The notes: a model not told the origin generated them from the letters alone. A stretch of DNA of 64,000 nucleotides from Aradus depressus (GCA_963662175.1 OY759216.1:50423087-50487086); one strand, 5' to 3'. Numbered from the stretch's first letter, positions 1 to 11,738 are shown. Numbers and translations: made by a program.

Positions 1-73
1 GTGAAGCGGAGTGGGGCAAGTTGATGATTTGAGCTATCTGTCAGAGGTGAGTCTCAGTTGTCCCCGATCTACC

Positions 74-202
74 ATGGAGAAAACAGAGAAGTCGAGTCTG
101 ACCGGGCTGGAGGCAGCTTACCCAATGGAGGAGATCAGGAAGCCACGGCCCATCTCCAGCTGTATGATCTTCGTCCTCGCCTCTATCGGCGTTGTTTCAC
201 TT
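74..202 (+). CDS. Gene 1, exon 1 (N-terminus and first half of membrane helix)
   Basis: The ATG at 74 sits in a good Kozak context (accATGG) and opens 43 codons beginning MEKTEKSSLTGLEAAY. The exon ends exactly at a strong donor (CTT|gtaagt at 203) in phase 0. The last residues, SSCMIFVLASIGVVSL, are hydrophobic and are completed by the first codons of exon 2 to make one membrane span of about 24 residues. The roughly 29 residues before the helix are polar with several Lys/Arg, so a type II signal anchor is likely. The reading frame stays open upstream to the window edge, so a longer 5' exon cannot be excluded. I do not recognise the family. Confidence 0.72.
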
Positions 203-224
203 GTAAGTATCAAAACACTTACTT

Positions 225-661
225 CACTAACCACATAGCACATAGGGACACGTATGCTTTAGACTGCACTCTACGTAGGGCGCCTGGGTAGATGAAGACA
301 TACTAACCCTGTCTGCTCACCTCAGAACTCCTCAGGTTGGCACAAATAGGCTGCCTAGTAATATTTCTGCTGCCAATGAATTCTTTGTGGCAACCATATT
401 GCCTTTCCTCTATAGAATGTCAAATTTCTCTTCTACTTTTTTACTAACCACATAGAACATAGGGACACGTATGCTTTAGACTGCACTCTACGTAGGACGC
501 CTGGGTAGATGAACACATACTAACCCTGTCTGGTCACCTCAGAACTCTTCAGGATGACACAAATACGCTGGAATAGTAACATTTCTGTTGCCAATATGAA
601 TTCTTTGTGGCAACCATATTTCATTTTCTCTATAGAACGTCAAACGTCCTCTTCTACTTTT
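225..661. repeat. Tandem duplication, two copies of about 218 bp
   Basis: The stretch from about 225 (ctaaccacatagcacatag) to 442 is repeated from about 443 to 661 with a few substitutions and small indels. Both copies contain the motif gggacacgtatgctttagac and end in a cttctactttttt tract. It lies just inside the donor side of the gene 1 intron. No coding potential was seen. Confidence 0.8.
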
Positions 662-1079
662 TATTTTTATCATGATTAATGTTTTTCTATTGTTTTTTTT
701 TGTCTGGTTGATGGTAAAGTAAAAAAAAAAATCATAATTTTAGAAATTAAGTTTCTCTGTCCAGCTGATGAAAATAAACATTATTTACATAAGCCGGCAG
801 CCATGATTTGTTAATAATTCTTAGTTTTTTAAATATTAATTTTTTTTTTGGCAACTGATGTCATCATCACACAACAACCAGCTACCAAGAGGACGTAATG
901 GATTGATTTCTTGAGCGGCGTCAGAGAGGAAGGCCTTCCAGCCGTAGCACTTCAGGGCGAATAAATATCAATTTTATATAAAAATTTTACTTATAAGAGT
1001 TTCACACTTACAAATAGACATGTAAGACAAGTGGCATTAAACAAGTTCTGTAAAATTTGGTTAGATGGACTTGGTCACT

Positions 1080-1086
<7 letters not shown>

Positions 1087-1139
<53 letters not shown>

Positions 1140-1327
1140 GCCTTATGATCGGTGCATATTAGCCATGTCAATGTGTTTATATATAGTTATTTACGACATC
1201 CATGGCCCCGGGAGGGAGTTCTATCTACGAAATAAAACTCACTCCCGGACGGGATTCGAACCCGCAAACCATGGTGAGACCATGCGACCAAAGCCCTACG
1301 CTCTAGCCCGCACGGCCACCATGGCCC
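1087..1327 (-). mobile_element. SINE-2 copy (tRNA-derived), minus strand, with 11-bp target duplication
   Basis: Read on the minus strand it starts with a tRNA-like head with an A-box-like segment (TGGCCGTGCGGGC) and a B box (GGTTCGAATCC), followed by a short unique body and a long A tail (poly-T at about 1085-1138 on the plus strand). Flanking direct repeats cacttttactt at 1076-1086 and 1328-1338 show retroposition. A nearly identical copy lies at 15083-15302. Confidence 0.85.
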
Positions 1328-1888
1328 CACTTTTACTTCGACGATATATTCAATTTGTTTTTAATTCTTCGTGTACATTACTCTGTTTATATAATTTAAT
1401 TTTTTAGTGTATAGTATAAAATCTGAGTTATAGTTCAAGCATTTAAGTTTCAATGCCTGTAGTGTTATTTACTGTAGTTATGGTGAAGTTGGTTTGTTTA
1501 TTCTCTTGTTTAATAAACAATTAAATTAAAAAAACAAAAAACATAAACTCAATGAGAGTAGTTGGCTATGTTAACGGTCACCTGAAAGGGAGGGAGGCTG
1601 GAAAATTAATGAATTTGGAAAAGAAAGTGGATTTATAACTTATTAGAACACATGTAAGGAAACAAAATAAATTCTAAGGATTACTAGTTCTGGAAATTCT
1701 AGTTCTGGAATTTATTTTCGAAAATACTTCTCAAGAAGTAACTATTAAAAAAAATTACTGGAGTAGTCACCGTTTTTTCCCCAACAGGTGATCTTTTACT
1801 TTTCAGTTGGCCTGATAAAACATGCAATCATGTAGAACATCCGTATTTATTGTTTGATACCATTTGACTTCTTCAATAACTCATTTCA

Positions 1889-2233
1889 GAGGACGCCGGT
1901 AGCTTAGTGGTATGCATGCTTGCCTTCTGAGCTCAAGATCGTGGGTTCGAAACCCGACCGAGGCCTTTTAGTTTATTTTATTTGGGAGGTAAAATAAACT
2001 TAAGCACGCCGTCCTTCGGATGGGACGTTAAGCGATGGTCCCGAGCCTGTACGATGTCAGGTACTCGTTAAAGACCCCTATCCTAGGTGAATAAAAATTT
2101 AGGGTAGGCAAAATTGAGGACTCCACAGTAGAATCGGGCTCATGTCCACCAGAGTGACGAAAGAGCGCTCTGGTAGTAGGCGATATGACCTCGTTGTTAA
2201 AGCCCGGGCATGAGTCATAAAACCTAACCTAAC
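1889..2233 (+). mobile_element. SINE-1 copy, full length, with 11-bp target duplication
   Basis: The tRNA-derived head (acgccggtagcttagtgg; B box gttcgaaac) is followed by the family body: ccttcggatgggacg, tggtcccgagcctg, agagcgctctggtag and the tail gcccgggcatgagtc. It ends in aacctaacctaac. The target duplication aactcatttca is at 1878-1888 and 2234-2244. This is the most abundant element of the window. Confidence 0.9.
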
Positions 2234-2244
2234 AACTCATTTCA

Positions 2245-2412
2245 CCGTTCTTCGGATGGGACGTTAAGCGATGGTCCCGAGCCTGTACGATGTCAGATAC
2301 TCGTTAATAGCCCCTATCCTAGATGAATAAAGCTAAATAGGCAAAATTTAGGGCTCCCATAGTAGAGTCGGGCTCATGTCCACCAGAGTGACGAAAGAGC
2401 GCGCCTTCTCTT
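2245..2412 (+). mobile_element. SINE-1 fragment lacking the head
   Basis: It begins inside the SINE-1 body at ttcttcggatgggacg directly after the previous copy and stops at gagcgcgcc. The head and the telomere-like tail are missing. Confidence 0.75.
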
Positions 2413-2983
2413 ATAGAATCGTGGGTCGTGGTTCTCAACCTGTTCTTTGCCGAATTCTAGTCAAATACTAAAGGAACCCATTGTTATCACCTTTTTAGTA
2501 GATTAAAGTTACGAAATATTGATAACCGCTAATAAGGGATCTTCAAGTTTTTGTAAATTACAGCGAAAGTTGTAATCGCATAGGCAAAAGTTTGAATTGA
2601 CTACGTGTTTATCTCTTGAGACTGCTGTCTGAGATTAGAAACGTTTGCCATAATTTTTTTTCTTTCTTTCATGCACGAATTTAAAGATAAATGTACTTCA
2701 GATTCCGGATTGAATCCTAAAACCGGTCAACACAAACATTCTGCAGGGTGGGACCCTCTTCGGTAGAAAGACTCTTCAAAAACTCGTTACCAAAGGGGAA
2801 ATGTATTCTTCAAATCAAATTGGCTGGAAAATAATCGAACAGATGATAAAAGGTGACGTGTACCTACAGTAAGGACACCTATTCATTCTGCAATGACACG
2901 TAATCTACAGTAAGGATACACGTAGTACGAAATAAAGTTATGACGTAGCTACTTCACAATTTTATTTTTGTTTGTTTGTAACT

Positions 2984-3120
2984 CACCCTGGCTTCAACTA
3001 CGAGGTCACATCGCCTACTACTCTTCAGTCCGACTACTATGCGAGTCAAAAATGTTGGCTTCTCAACATTACCTGACATCGCACAGGCTCGGCACTATCG
3101 CTTAACGTCCCATCCGAAGG
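2984..3120 (-). mobile_element. SINE-1 fragment, diverged, minus strand
   Basis: Reverse-complement SINE-1 body words are present (ggcttcaactacgaggtca, cgcttaacgtcccatcc) with an internal deletion or substitution in the middle. Confidence 0.65.
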
Positions 3121-3179
3121 GCGCTGTTTTGAGTACAGTAAGCAAACACGCTATCTCCTTGCTACCAACGTGCGCTCTT

Positions 3180-6100
3180 ATTTAATTTAGAAATTACTTA
3201 TTTATATTATGCTGACCACCCATCCCCAACTGATTAAGGTTGTCCTCGGTTCTCCAGTGGTGGTAGACCTCCACCTTCATTTACGCAGCTAGTGAGGGAG
3301 TTGTCTAAACTGTACTACTTGTCAGTGACCCAGGATAGAATCTTCGTAACCGGAACTGGAATATTTCTACCGATGTGATTCAAGTCCATTTGTTCTATTG
3401 GTGGCCCCCCTACCATTCTATTTTCCCCCCACTACTCAGGATATTTAACTGGTGGTCTCGACTGTAATTCATAAAATTACTCTTTTTGGGTTCTAGATGT
3501 TGACTTAAGGTACTTTCGCAAAAAATTAAAAATAAATTAGAATATTAGAAAAATATAATAAAACTATACAAAAATATATTTGATGTGGCCATTATAGGAC
3601 TTTCGTATACCAACCACGCTTTTACAAACCACTCTCTCTGCCCCTCCCCCTTTTCAAAGTCATTTCATACTGGTATTACTGGGTATATGGAAGTAATGAG
3701 TTTTTCTTTGTTTCGTTGTACAGTGTAATTCTGAGAGTGGCTTTCTTATACCCAGTAATGCCAATATGAAATAATTTTGAGAAGGGGTGACAGTGTTCTG
3801 TAAACATGAGGTTTTTATATTAAAGCATGTAATGGTCACATCACATATATTTTACTTATTTTTCATACTTTGAAGAGTTATAACTTCAGTCGTGTTGATC
3901 CTATGTTAAATTTGAGGACTTGCTAGCGATTGGAAATTTTATAAGGAACATTTTCGGTGAGAACCAATTTTTTGATAGAACTAACAGTTTTCGTGATAAA
4001 ACAAGGAATCGTCAAAAAATATCTGTTACAAAACGACAATTCAGGACGTTACTTGAAAACATTTTTTATTATGTCATGAAATATAAGCGGTATCTTGAAA
4101 AATGTACTTAGGCTCTGAATAAAAGTGGTTTTAATTTTCATCGGATTACGGCCAAAACCAAGTCATATCAAGTTGGCACATGTGACTTGTTCTTTCCAAG
4201 TTTTTAATATTTTTTATGGTAGAGCGCAGACAGACAACATCAAGGGATCTTGAATTACGAAAATTTGTTGAAATGTTGATCTCGGATTTTTGCACGATTA
4301 CAATACTTTCTTAAACCATAGATATAAGATAGTAAACAAATGTGTGAATGATATGAGAAAACAAGACTAATGGTAGACAACTTTTTAGAAGAGTTTCCCA
4401 GTTTTCCGCTCAACAAAATACTGACCACTCATTTGTTGCCATCCCTGAGACTGAACCGAAATCCGTCTATGTGTGTGTGCTAACACGATAATTCCCAATA
4501 GAATGAATGTATCGACAAGAGATTTTATATGTGTATCCAGAAATCTCTAAGGACGACACCTACAGATTTTCAGCCAAATCGACCAAAGAAAAAGGGGAGA
4601 TTAGGGAAGAGACAACACAAAAACTTTATTAACTGCTGTTGTAATGAATGTATAGACATGAAATTTTATATGTATATTCAACGGCTTGTAAGGACGACAC
4701 CGATTAATTTTCAGCAGAATCAACCGAAGGAGAGGGGGCTAAAACTGAAATATCCCAATAACTGCTGATGTAATTAATGTATCGATAGGAAAATTAGTAC
4801 GAGGATTCAGAAGCCAAATTTTGAGTTTTAGCTCATATGGACGATTGGCTTTAGAAGAAGATTGGTTGGAAATGGATTTTATTTTTTATTTTATTATTAT
4901 TCGCTTAGGATGCATATTATTTATCTTTGTGTATTCATTCACGGATAGACAGACAGCACTATTTCTGTTGGTAAAAAGAAACCCTACATAAAAGTATAGT
5001 TAAAAACAATTTTCTTCTACTTCACAATCTTTGTTCATTATTTATTGATAACGTTTCTCTTGTTTAAACAACAAAAGGAACAAACAAAGACAGTTGTCAT
5101 TCAATGTTATACTAATAAGAAATCTTTTCATTTAGTTTACAAAACAACACGGGTCGTGTCTCGTTGAATCGAACCTGACTATTTGCCCGTGCACAGATCA
5201 AACATCTTTCGGCCTCTTACTGTTTGACACGATCAAGAAAATTTTTATCTTCAATGCGTTTTGTAAAATGAAAGATTGCTTATTGTTTGTTACAATTCAG
5301 ATTTATTTAAATTGTAAAACAAATATTCCTTAAAAATTGTATATTGTTTTTTTTTTTTTTACTTAGGTAGGCAAAATTTAGGACTTCCACTGTAGATTCG
5401 GGCAGAGAGCTCTGGTAGTAGGCGATCAAAATAATTAACTTAACTTTCACATAGGTGGCCCTAATACACCATGACTAACCTCAGGAAATAATAAAATTGA
5501 GAAATGCCAACATACTGACAATACATTTAGAAAACTGCTAATTAAAGAGTTATCTGTAATGTATGCATACCTGTTACTAATCAATACACGATACCACTCC
5601 TTATTTAAATACATTATAATGTGTTCAACTAACATTTATTTATAAACTACAAAATTCGAAATTAATGTTATTTAATAATGCTAAATTATGATTTTCTATT
5701 CAGTAATATGAATTAAAAGTAATGAACATCAAACTATTATTTGGATCATTAATTATTATAGATACTTAGGTAAAGAGTTTATTTACAATACAATGAATAG
5801 TTATGTTAGTTGATTTTAGAGAAAAAATATCAATAATTATTTTATTGTGTATATTTTAAAGAAATGTCTCCAATGTTTATTGTTTCCAATTTTATAAATT
5901 CCGAAAACGTTTTCATAATTAGTTGAACAGTTATGATATGACGGAAGTCCGGGGTGTAATGTTGTTAAACATTTTTGATTGCCCTCCCCAACATAAGTGA
6001 TTGAATTTAAATAACAAATTTCATATCTATACATTCACTCATTACATCGGCAGTTATTGGGATTTTTAAGTTGAGTCTCGCACTGATCCTACAATTGATT

Positions 6101-6210
6101 CCACTGAAAATCATTAGGTGTCGTCCCTTGAGAACTTTAAATTTACATCTGAAATATCGTTACAATACATTCATTACAACGACAGTTGATAGTGATAACC
6201 CACATTATTT
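3180..6210. other. Gene 1 intron part: dispersed AT-rich repeats only
   Basis: This contains a repeat around 3600-3780 (shared with 23820-24100 and 46380-46450) and the very common family built of short words such as gaatgtatcgacac, cgatagaatgaatg and ggcagttat (4490-4790 and, reversed, 6040-6190). A remnant of the SINE-1 body lies at about 5365-5427. Short ORFs here have no recognisable domain. Confidence 0.55.
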
Positions 6211-6736
6211 ATGTGTATAGATTTGTGCCGGATTAGCCACGTAACAAGAGTAGCAAATGCTACGGGCCCCGCGCTCCAACGCCTGTCTGACTGTAAAAAA
6301 ATATCAATTTAGATAGGAGCGTGGAAATATTTTGCATGCCTTAAGCGCGAAGCGCTTAGGCTATGCTTTACTCCCACCTGAAAATCTAAAACTCGATTTC
6401 GTCACGTTAAATCTTATCTGAAATTAATCATTTACATTTATATGGTATAAAAATATATCTATTAGATAGGAAATTAATTAATTAACAGATTTGATACATT
6501 TTTAAGTCTATCAATTAACACGTTGATGTAAAAATAAGTATTTTACTAACTTTTTAACGTTAATGTCCTAATGTTTATGGTGTTGGAAACACTACAACTC
6601 CCGATAAATACTTTTTTTTTTTTTTTTTTTTCGTAATACTCTTGAGCAGATCCCTTTTGAAAATTGCCTCTGCAACTGCAATTTTATAAACTTTTATTAA
6701 ATAATTCTTTAGAATCGTGTTTCCCAAAAGTAGAAA

Positions 6737-6958
6737 TTGCCTTGCGCATTTACTTGTCTCATGATCACTAACTGCCGTGGCGAATGTTCTTTTTCAACAT
6801 TAAAACGTATTAAAAATGTGTTAAGGAACACGATGGGCCAAGAACGTCTTAATCATCTCACTTTGATGAATATAGAGCATGATTTGCTTAAAGAAGTCGA
6901 TATTGAAAGTGTTATCTCTAAATTTGCCCATATTAAATCCAGAAAAGTTTATTTGTAA
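6737..6958 (+). pseudogene. hAT transposase C-terminal dimerisation domain, remnant
   Basis: The frame contains CSFSTLKRIKNVLRNTMG, ERLNHLTLMNIEHDLL and VISKFAHIKSRKVYL, then a stop. This is the pattern of the hAT C-terminal dimerisation region (E/C-x-SFS-L-IK--LR--M-QERL--L-L--IE). The rest of the enzyme, including the DDE core, is absent, so it cannot be active. It ends just before the 75-bp array. Confidence 0.82.
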
Positions 6959-6975
6959 CAGTTTTTATTTATTAA

Positions 6976-7875
6976 ATACCCTAAACTTGAGTACCTAAAG
7001 CAAACCAAGGGCCTCTTGACACAATGTGCTACAGGCCCCTCGCTGGCTTAATACCCTAAACTTGAGTACCTAAAGCAAACCAAGGGCCTCTTGACACAAT
7101 GTGCTACAGGCCCCTCGCTGGCTTAATACCCTAAACTTGAGTACCTAAAGCAAACCAAGGGCCTCTTGACACAATGTGCTACAGGCCCCTCGCTGTCTTA
7201 ATACCCTAAACTTGAGTACCTAAAGCAAACCAAGGGCCTCTTGACACAATGTGCTACAGGCCCCTCGCTGGCTTAATACCCTAAACTTGAGTACCTAAAG
7301 CAAACCAAGGGCCTCTTGACACAATGTGCTACAGGCCCCTCGCTCGCTTAATACCCTAAACTTGAGTACCTAAAGCAAACCAAGGGCCTCTTGACACAAT
7401 GTGCTACAGGCCCCTCGCTGGCTTAATACCCTAAACTTGAGTACCTAAAGCAAACCAAGGGCCTCTTGACACAATGTGCTACAGGCCCCTCGCTGGCTTA
7501 ATACCCTAAACTTGAGTACCTAAAGCAAACCAAGGGCCTCTTGACACAATGTGCTACAGGCCCCTCGCTGGCTTAATACCCTAAACTTGAGTACCTAAAG
7601 CAAACCAAGGGCCTCTTGACACAATGTGCTACAGGCCCCTCGCTGGCTTAATACCCTAAACTTGAGTACCTAAAGCAAACCAAGGGCCTCTTGACACAAT
7701 GTGCTACAGGCCCCTCGCTGGCTTAATACCCTAAACTTGAGTACCTAAAGCAAACCAAGGGCCTCTTGACACAATGTGCTACAGGCCCCTCGCTGGCTTA
7801 ATACCCTAAACTTGAGTACCTAAAGCAAACCAAGGGCCTCTTGACACAATGTGCTACAGGCCCCTCGCTGGCTTA
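6976..7875. repeat. Tandem array of 12 exact-length 75-bp units
   Basis: Twelve consecutive 75-bp units begin with ataccctaaacttgag and end with cccctcgctggctta. They are practically identical; the only differences I see are single bases near unit ends (ctgtctta and ctcgctta). The unit contains part of the hAT right end (caatgtgctacaggcccc and ctcgctggctta), so the array grew by amplifying the subterminal region of the transposon. Confidence 0.95.
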
Positions 7876-8257
7876 ATCCGGCTCTGCTACAGATACAACT
7901 TTTTGTACTATTGATTGCTAGTTGAGTTTTTTTTCGACATTATTGAATTTTGATGGGAGAGAATACTCGAATTTTAATGTTTATTTTTCTGAAATATTAT
8001 TGCAATTTAACATTTTTTCTAATGTTTATGTGGAATGAAATAAGATAGTAGGGAACAATTAAGGTATTGAGGCGGTATACCATGCTGCATGACGAACTTA
8101 ACTTGTAACTTAGTCAAGAGCTATGTCACAGCCCAAATGATGTAACTTACATGATCGAATACACAAAACTAGAATTTAAAAAAAATCCCTATTCTTGCTT
8201 CATAGCTTAAATCAAAATTATTTAATTCACCAATGACAAAGATATGTTTCGTTTCAG

Positions 8258-9394
8258 GGTTTTTTGGCCGCCTATGCAGTGTTGAGTGTGGAATCCACGC
8301 CTCCTACAGTGTCTGAAGAAATAAACTACCAGGAACCTGCGGAGGCCCACTTCCTCCCGAGGAACGGAGGAGGACGCCTGAGACCAGTTAACCAGGACGA
8401 ATATAACAGAATGATGTACCCCATGGAGCAGCCAACTAGTGGGGCATCAAGCCCTCCTTCCTCTCATAGTATTACCATTCACATCAACAAAAAGAATGAT
8501 TCTACAGATATTGACGAAGGACATTCCAAACTTGGAGATATCCTCAGTTCCATGGAGTCAATGATGAGTCATGTTTTATCATCTTTGAGGAGATCAGAAG
8601 GACCTAGAATCCAGGGCAGGCTTGCAGACAGCCCCTTTGTAAGTAATCCATTTTCTGAGAGAATATCCCCGGCATCCTCTGAAACATCTGGTCCCTTTGG
8701 TCCCATTTCAAAAATGTTAAGCGACATGTCCAGCTTGGCTCCCCCCTCACCTTCCAAATCATTCAAAGTATTTTTGTTCAGAAAACCACAGGAGGAGAAT
8801 AGAGAAAGTCCTATTGGTGATCAATTGCGGTCGTTGCTACAAAGGCACGAGATGGAACGAGCTCAGAGCCCGCCTCCAACTATTAGAATGTTCCGTATTC
8901 TGTCTCCTGGGTCTCTGTTTGGACCAGGTTCGACTGAATCAGATTCCAAGTCGGAAGATGATGGTCCGCTTTTCAGAAGCCCCTTTATGAGTGGTTTACC
9001 TAGCATATTCCGTCAGTTCCCTCCCAATTTCTTCCCCTTTTCGTCGCATTCGTCAGAGGAAGAGGAATCACCAGAAGGTTGTGATATCAAGGAGAAACCC
9101 GACACGGGCACATCACCCTCCTCCCCATCATCGCCAGACATGAAACCTAAGGAAAAGCCAACTACTGATGACAATCCCAGAGAGAAAGTTAATGAGAAAC
9201 AAATTCCTGGTCTTACTTCAGAACCCATTGCGGTTAATCCATCAGCTACCGAGAAAATGAAGACAATTGAGGAGGCAGAAAGTGCACTAAAAGGTGAGGA
9301 GATGGCTCCTATCTCTGTGAAGAGAGACACTGACCTAGGTACAGAAGCGCAGTCCAAGGCTCTGCTTCACCTCCCCTCTCTCATCCAGGTTTAA
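8258..9394 (+). CDS. Gene 1, exon 2 (rest of helix, Ser/Pro-rich acidic tail)
   Basis: The acceptor gtttcag ends at 8257 and the exon continues exon 1 in phase 0 with GFLAAYAVLSVES, completing the hydrophobic helix. It encodes 378 residues to the TAA at 9392; the whole protein is 421. After the helix the chain is rich in Ser, Pro, Glu and Lys, with clusters such as SSHSSEEEESPEGCD and SSPSSPDMKPKEKP, and three short alternating hydrophobic strands (HSITIHINKK, KSFKVFLFRK, TIRMFRILSP). Only one Cys follows the helix. No known domain was recognised; a mostly disordered extracellular or lumenal tail is likely. The stop lies six bases into a weak donor-like CAG|gtttaa, so an unspliced last exon is the simpler reading. 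Confidence 0.75.
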   Translation, partial: GFLAAYAVLSVESTPPTVSEEINYQEPAEAHFLPRNGGGRLRPVNQDEYNRMMYPMEQPTSGASSPPSSHSITIHINKKNDSTDIDEGHSKLGDILSSMESMMSHVLSSLRRSEGPRIQGRLADSPFVSNPFSERISPASSETSGPFGPISKMLSDMSSLAPPSPSKSFKVFLFRKPQEENRESPIGDQLRSLLQRHEMERAQSPPPTIRMFRILSPGSLFGPGSTESDSKSEDDGPLFRSPFMSGLPSIFRQFPPNFFPFSSHSSEEEESPEGCDIKEKPDTGTSPSSPSSPDMKPKEKPTTDDNPREKVNEKQIPGLTSEPIAVNPSATEKMKTIEEAESALKGEEMAPISVKRDTDLGTEAQSKALLHLPSLIQV

Positions 9395-9594
9395 TGTCCA
9401 ATATTAAATTGCATATAATTAGTATATAATTGAGTTTTGCAACCACCTAACAGATTCATAAGATGTTAACATTATATTTATTTTATTCGGTTTAATTCTT
9501 TATATTTTGAAAATGAAAAATAATACAACTAGAAATTTTATGAAAAATAATACTTTACTATTATTATGGTTTTATAGTATTTTGGTATACAATT

Positions 9595-9600
9595 AATAAA
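9595..9600 (+). terminator. Possible polyadenylation signal of gene 1
   Basis: AATAAA about 200 bases after the gene 1 stop codon, in AT-rich sequence. Several further AATAAA words occur downstream (about 9820-10100), so the exact 3' end is uncertain. Confidence 0.45.
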
Positions 9601-9609
9601 TAAAATTCT

Positions 9610-11725
9610 GTCAAATACCACTGTCCTCAAAAAATCGAAACTAATATTTATATTGTGGAAATTATTGAATCAAGTAAAATAAATAATTATACCTACCTAA
9701 TATATAGGTGTCTTCTAATCAGTGTTTTACTATTAATATTCTAACTAATAAATCTAATTTTAATTATTCTACATAATAAGAATATAATTAAGTTTCCAGC
9801 CACGTAGAATAAATAATAAAAAATAATTTCAATAATAATGGAATATCTGAACATTTAATACAGGGTTTAATGGTTTTTATTTTGAAAAATAAATACCTAT
9901 CTAAAATTGTTTCCTAAACTGGTGATTTTACAAAAATATAATACGTTATTTCAGTTATAAGTGTATAGTATTGTATTTTGGATTAAAATATTATGTATTC
10001 TGGTTTTTGTGTTATTTTCGATTGTTTCATGTTACCATGAAGAAAAAATTGTTTTTTGTTTGTTATTGTCGAAAAATAAATGTTTGTGAAAATAAACAAC
10101 GTACATTTTTTTCCCAAAAAAAAAAAATCTGATACTTTTAAAAATCAGATTTTTATTCACCTATTTTGCACAAAAATTCAGTATTTTTGTCTATTTGTCT
10201 TTTATTAGTGTTTTTAAGAATATACATAAATTTACCAAAAATTGCTGAAATTAAGGTTTTGATAAACATTATGAATATCATAGAGAAATATAATCTTTAA
10301 ATAGTTAATGGTTGCAATTCCGTCATCCAATGGTGAATGGGCTACGCGTTTAGGCGATCAAACTTACATGAAAATAGCGGATGCTTGTCTATTGAGCTCA
10401 AGATGGCGGGTTCGAAACCCAACCGAGGCCCTTAGCTTTTTTATCTGGAAGGTAAGAAAACAGTGAGCATGCCGGCCTTTGGATGGGACGATAAGCGATG
10501 GTCCAAAGACCTTCTTCTTAAGTAACTGAATTTGGGTAGGCAACATTTAGGACCCCTATAGTATAGTCAACGAAGCAAGAGCGCTCTGGTAGTAGGCAAG
10601 AGTCGGAGGGGATTTAAAAACAGCTAAGAACTGGTGAAGAATATGAAAAAAGCTAAGCACTGTAAAGAGGCCATCGAATGTGGAATCATCCGGTGAGCAG
10701 ACATCACTCAAGAAATATCAATGCTGCTATCAATATTTCCGTTAATTAATAATATAATTTCCTATTTTTTAGTTTTTTAAATTTATTTATTTTTCTTTGC
10801 ATGTACATCGAATCATCTGTTTATTATTATGTTATTAGCGACGGGCCTTCTATTGCTAGGTCACCCTTAGTCTAAACATCGGTTGTCGGAAGGTATATAC
10901 ATTTTATAATATTGCAGATGCAATTGTCAGGATTCGAACGCAGATCTCTTGGCTCTGAAGGCAAGATTGTTACTCACTCGGCCATCCGGACCTCCAACCA
11001 AGCCTTCTTTTTGAAAGAACGTAGTGCACCAAATTCGAATTATTTGTAGTAAACTTTCACTCTACCTTTTATATTTTTTCCTCTTCAAGCTGTATGGCTG
11101 AAAATTGGTAGGTGTTTTCTTTATGAAGTGAACCAATTGCATAACTTATCCTATACCTAGTGTATATAAACTGGGTAAGTAGAAAGTTGAAATACCTTCG
11201 TACCTACAAATATTGTAATACTTACTAGAGAAATTATGTCATCTATAAATTATTAATGCAAATAGAATAGATAACATTAATCTAAAATTAATTCGAAAAA
11301 AACAACAACATACATTTAATCAAGACTGTGTGCACAATTTATTTCAATGGTGTAATAAAAAGTTTAATAAAATATTTTTTTAAAGATTTAAAAAAATTTC
11401 TTTTAACTATTATATTTATTATGTTCACCACTGGGTTTTGGGTTTTTCCCTCTCTTAAGTCATTCATGTAATTTTGTTTTTTCTTTATGTCCGCCCAGCC
11501 GCTGGTTGTGCAATTTTTGTAAAGTGGCTTTAAATAAATAAATACAAATAAATCTTATTTATTATTTGTAATGTATTTATTTTCATTAAAAAACTAAAAA
11601 AAAGAGAAGCAATTAGAAACGGATTGATAAACTAAAAAGGAGCCATTTTCCTTTTTGATGTTTTAATCTTTGCTCGACGAAGTTGTACAATTTGACAGGA
11701 AAAATGTTTGTTCTGTGAAGTCTCG
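9610..11725. other. Intergenic AT-rich stretch with diverged SINE pieces
   Basis: A diverged SINE-1 copy lies at about 10340-10590 (ttgagctcaagatggcggg, gttcgaaacccaaccgagg, agagcgctctggtagtagg). A tRNA-like remnant lies at 10926-10991. Apart from these I see no gene. Confidence 0.6.
10926..10991 (-). pseudogene. tRNA-like remnant (tRNA-derived SINE head or pseudo-tRNA)
   Basis: On the minus strand an A-box-like TGGCCGAGTGAG and a B box GTTCGAATCC are correctly ordered, and the ends GTCCGGA and TCCTGAC could pair with one mismatch. At 66 nt it is too short for a normal class II tRNA, and the anticodon arm is unconvincing. Confidence 0.4.
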
Positions 11726-11738
11726 AGTTAGTGTACAT

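Larger units (their letters stand above)
6223..7886 (+). mobile_element. hAT transposon remnant with internal tandem array
   Basis: The ends are imperfect inverted repeats: TTGTGCCGGATTAGCC on the left and, reversed from the right end, CAGAGCCGGATTAAGCC. The flanking 8-mers gtatagat (6215-6222) and ctacagat (7887-7894) agree at six positions, as expected for an aged 8-bp hAT target duplication. The inside keeps the last piece of a transposase (see 6737-6958) and a 12 x 75-bp array reaching the right end. Most of the transposase gene is missing. Confidence 0.72.
203..8257 (+). other. Gene 1 intron (about 8 kb), filled with repeats
   Basis: The donor is gtaagt at 203 and the acceptor is tttcag ending at 8257. 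The intron holds a 218-bp tandem duplication, two kinds of SINE, a hAT transposon remnant with a 12-copy 75-bp array, and dispersed repeats. No further exon of gene 1 was seen in it. Confidence 0.65.

Noticed and set aside
1057..1407. 116-codon ORF with a long Phe run
   Set aside because: Translation of a SINE poly-T tail.
1891..1965. Possible true tRNA gene
   Set aside because: The tRNA-like head is part of a repeated, target-duplicated SINE-1; the same holds for the other heads.
6976..7875. CRISPR-like repeat array
   Set aside because: Units are contiguous with no unique spacers, in a eukaryotic transposon.
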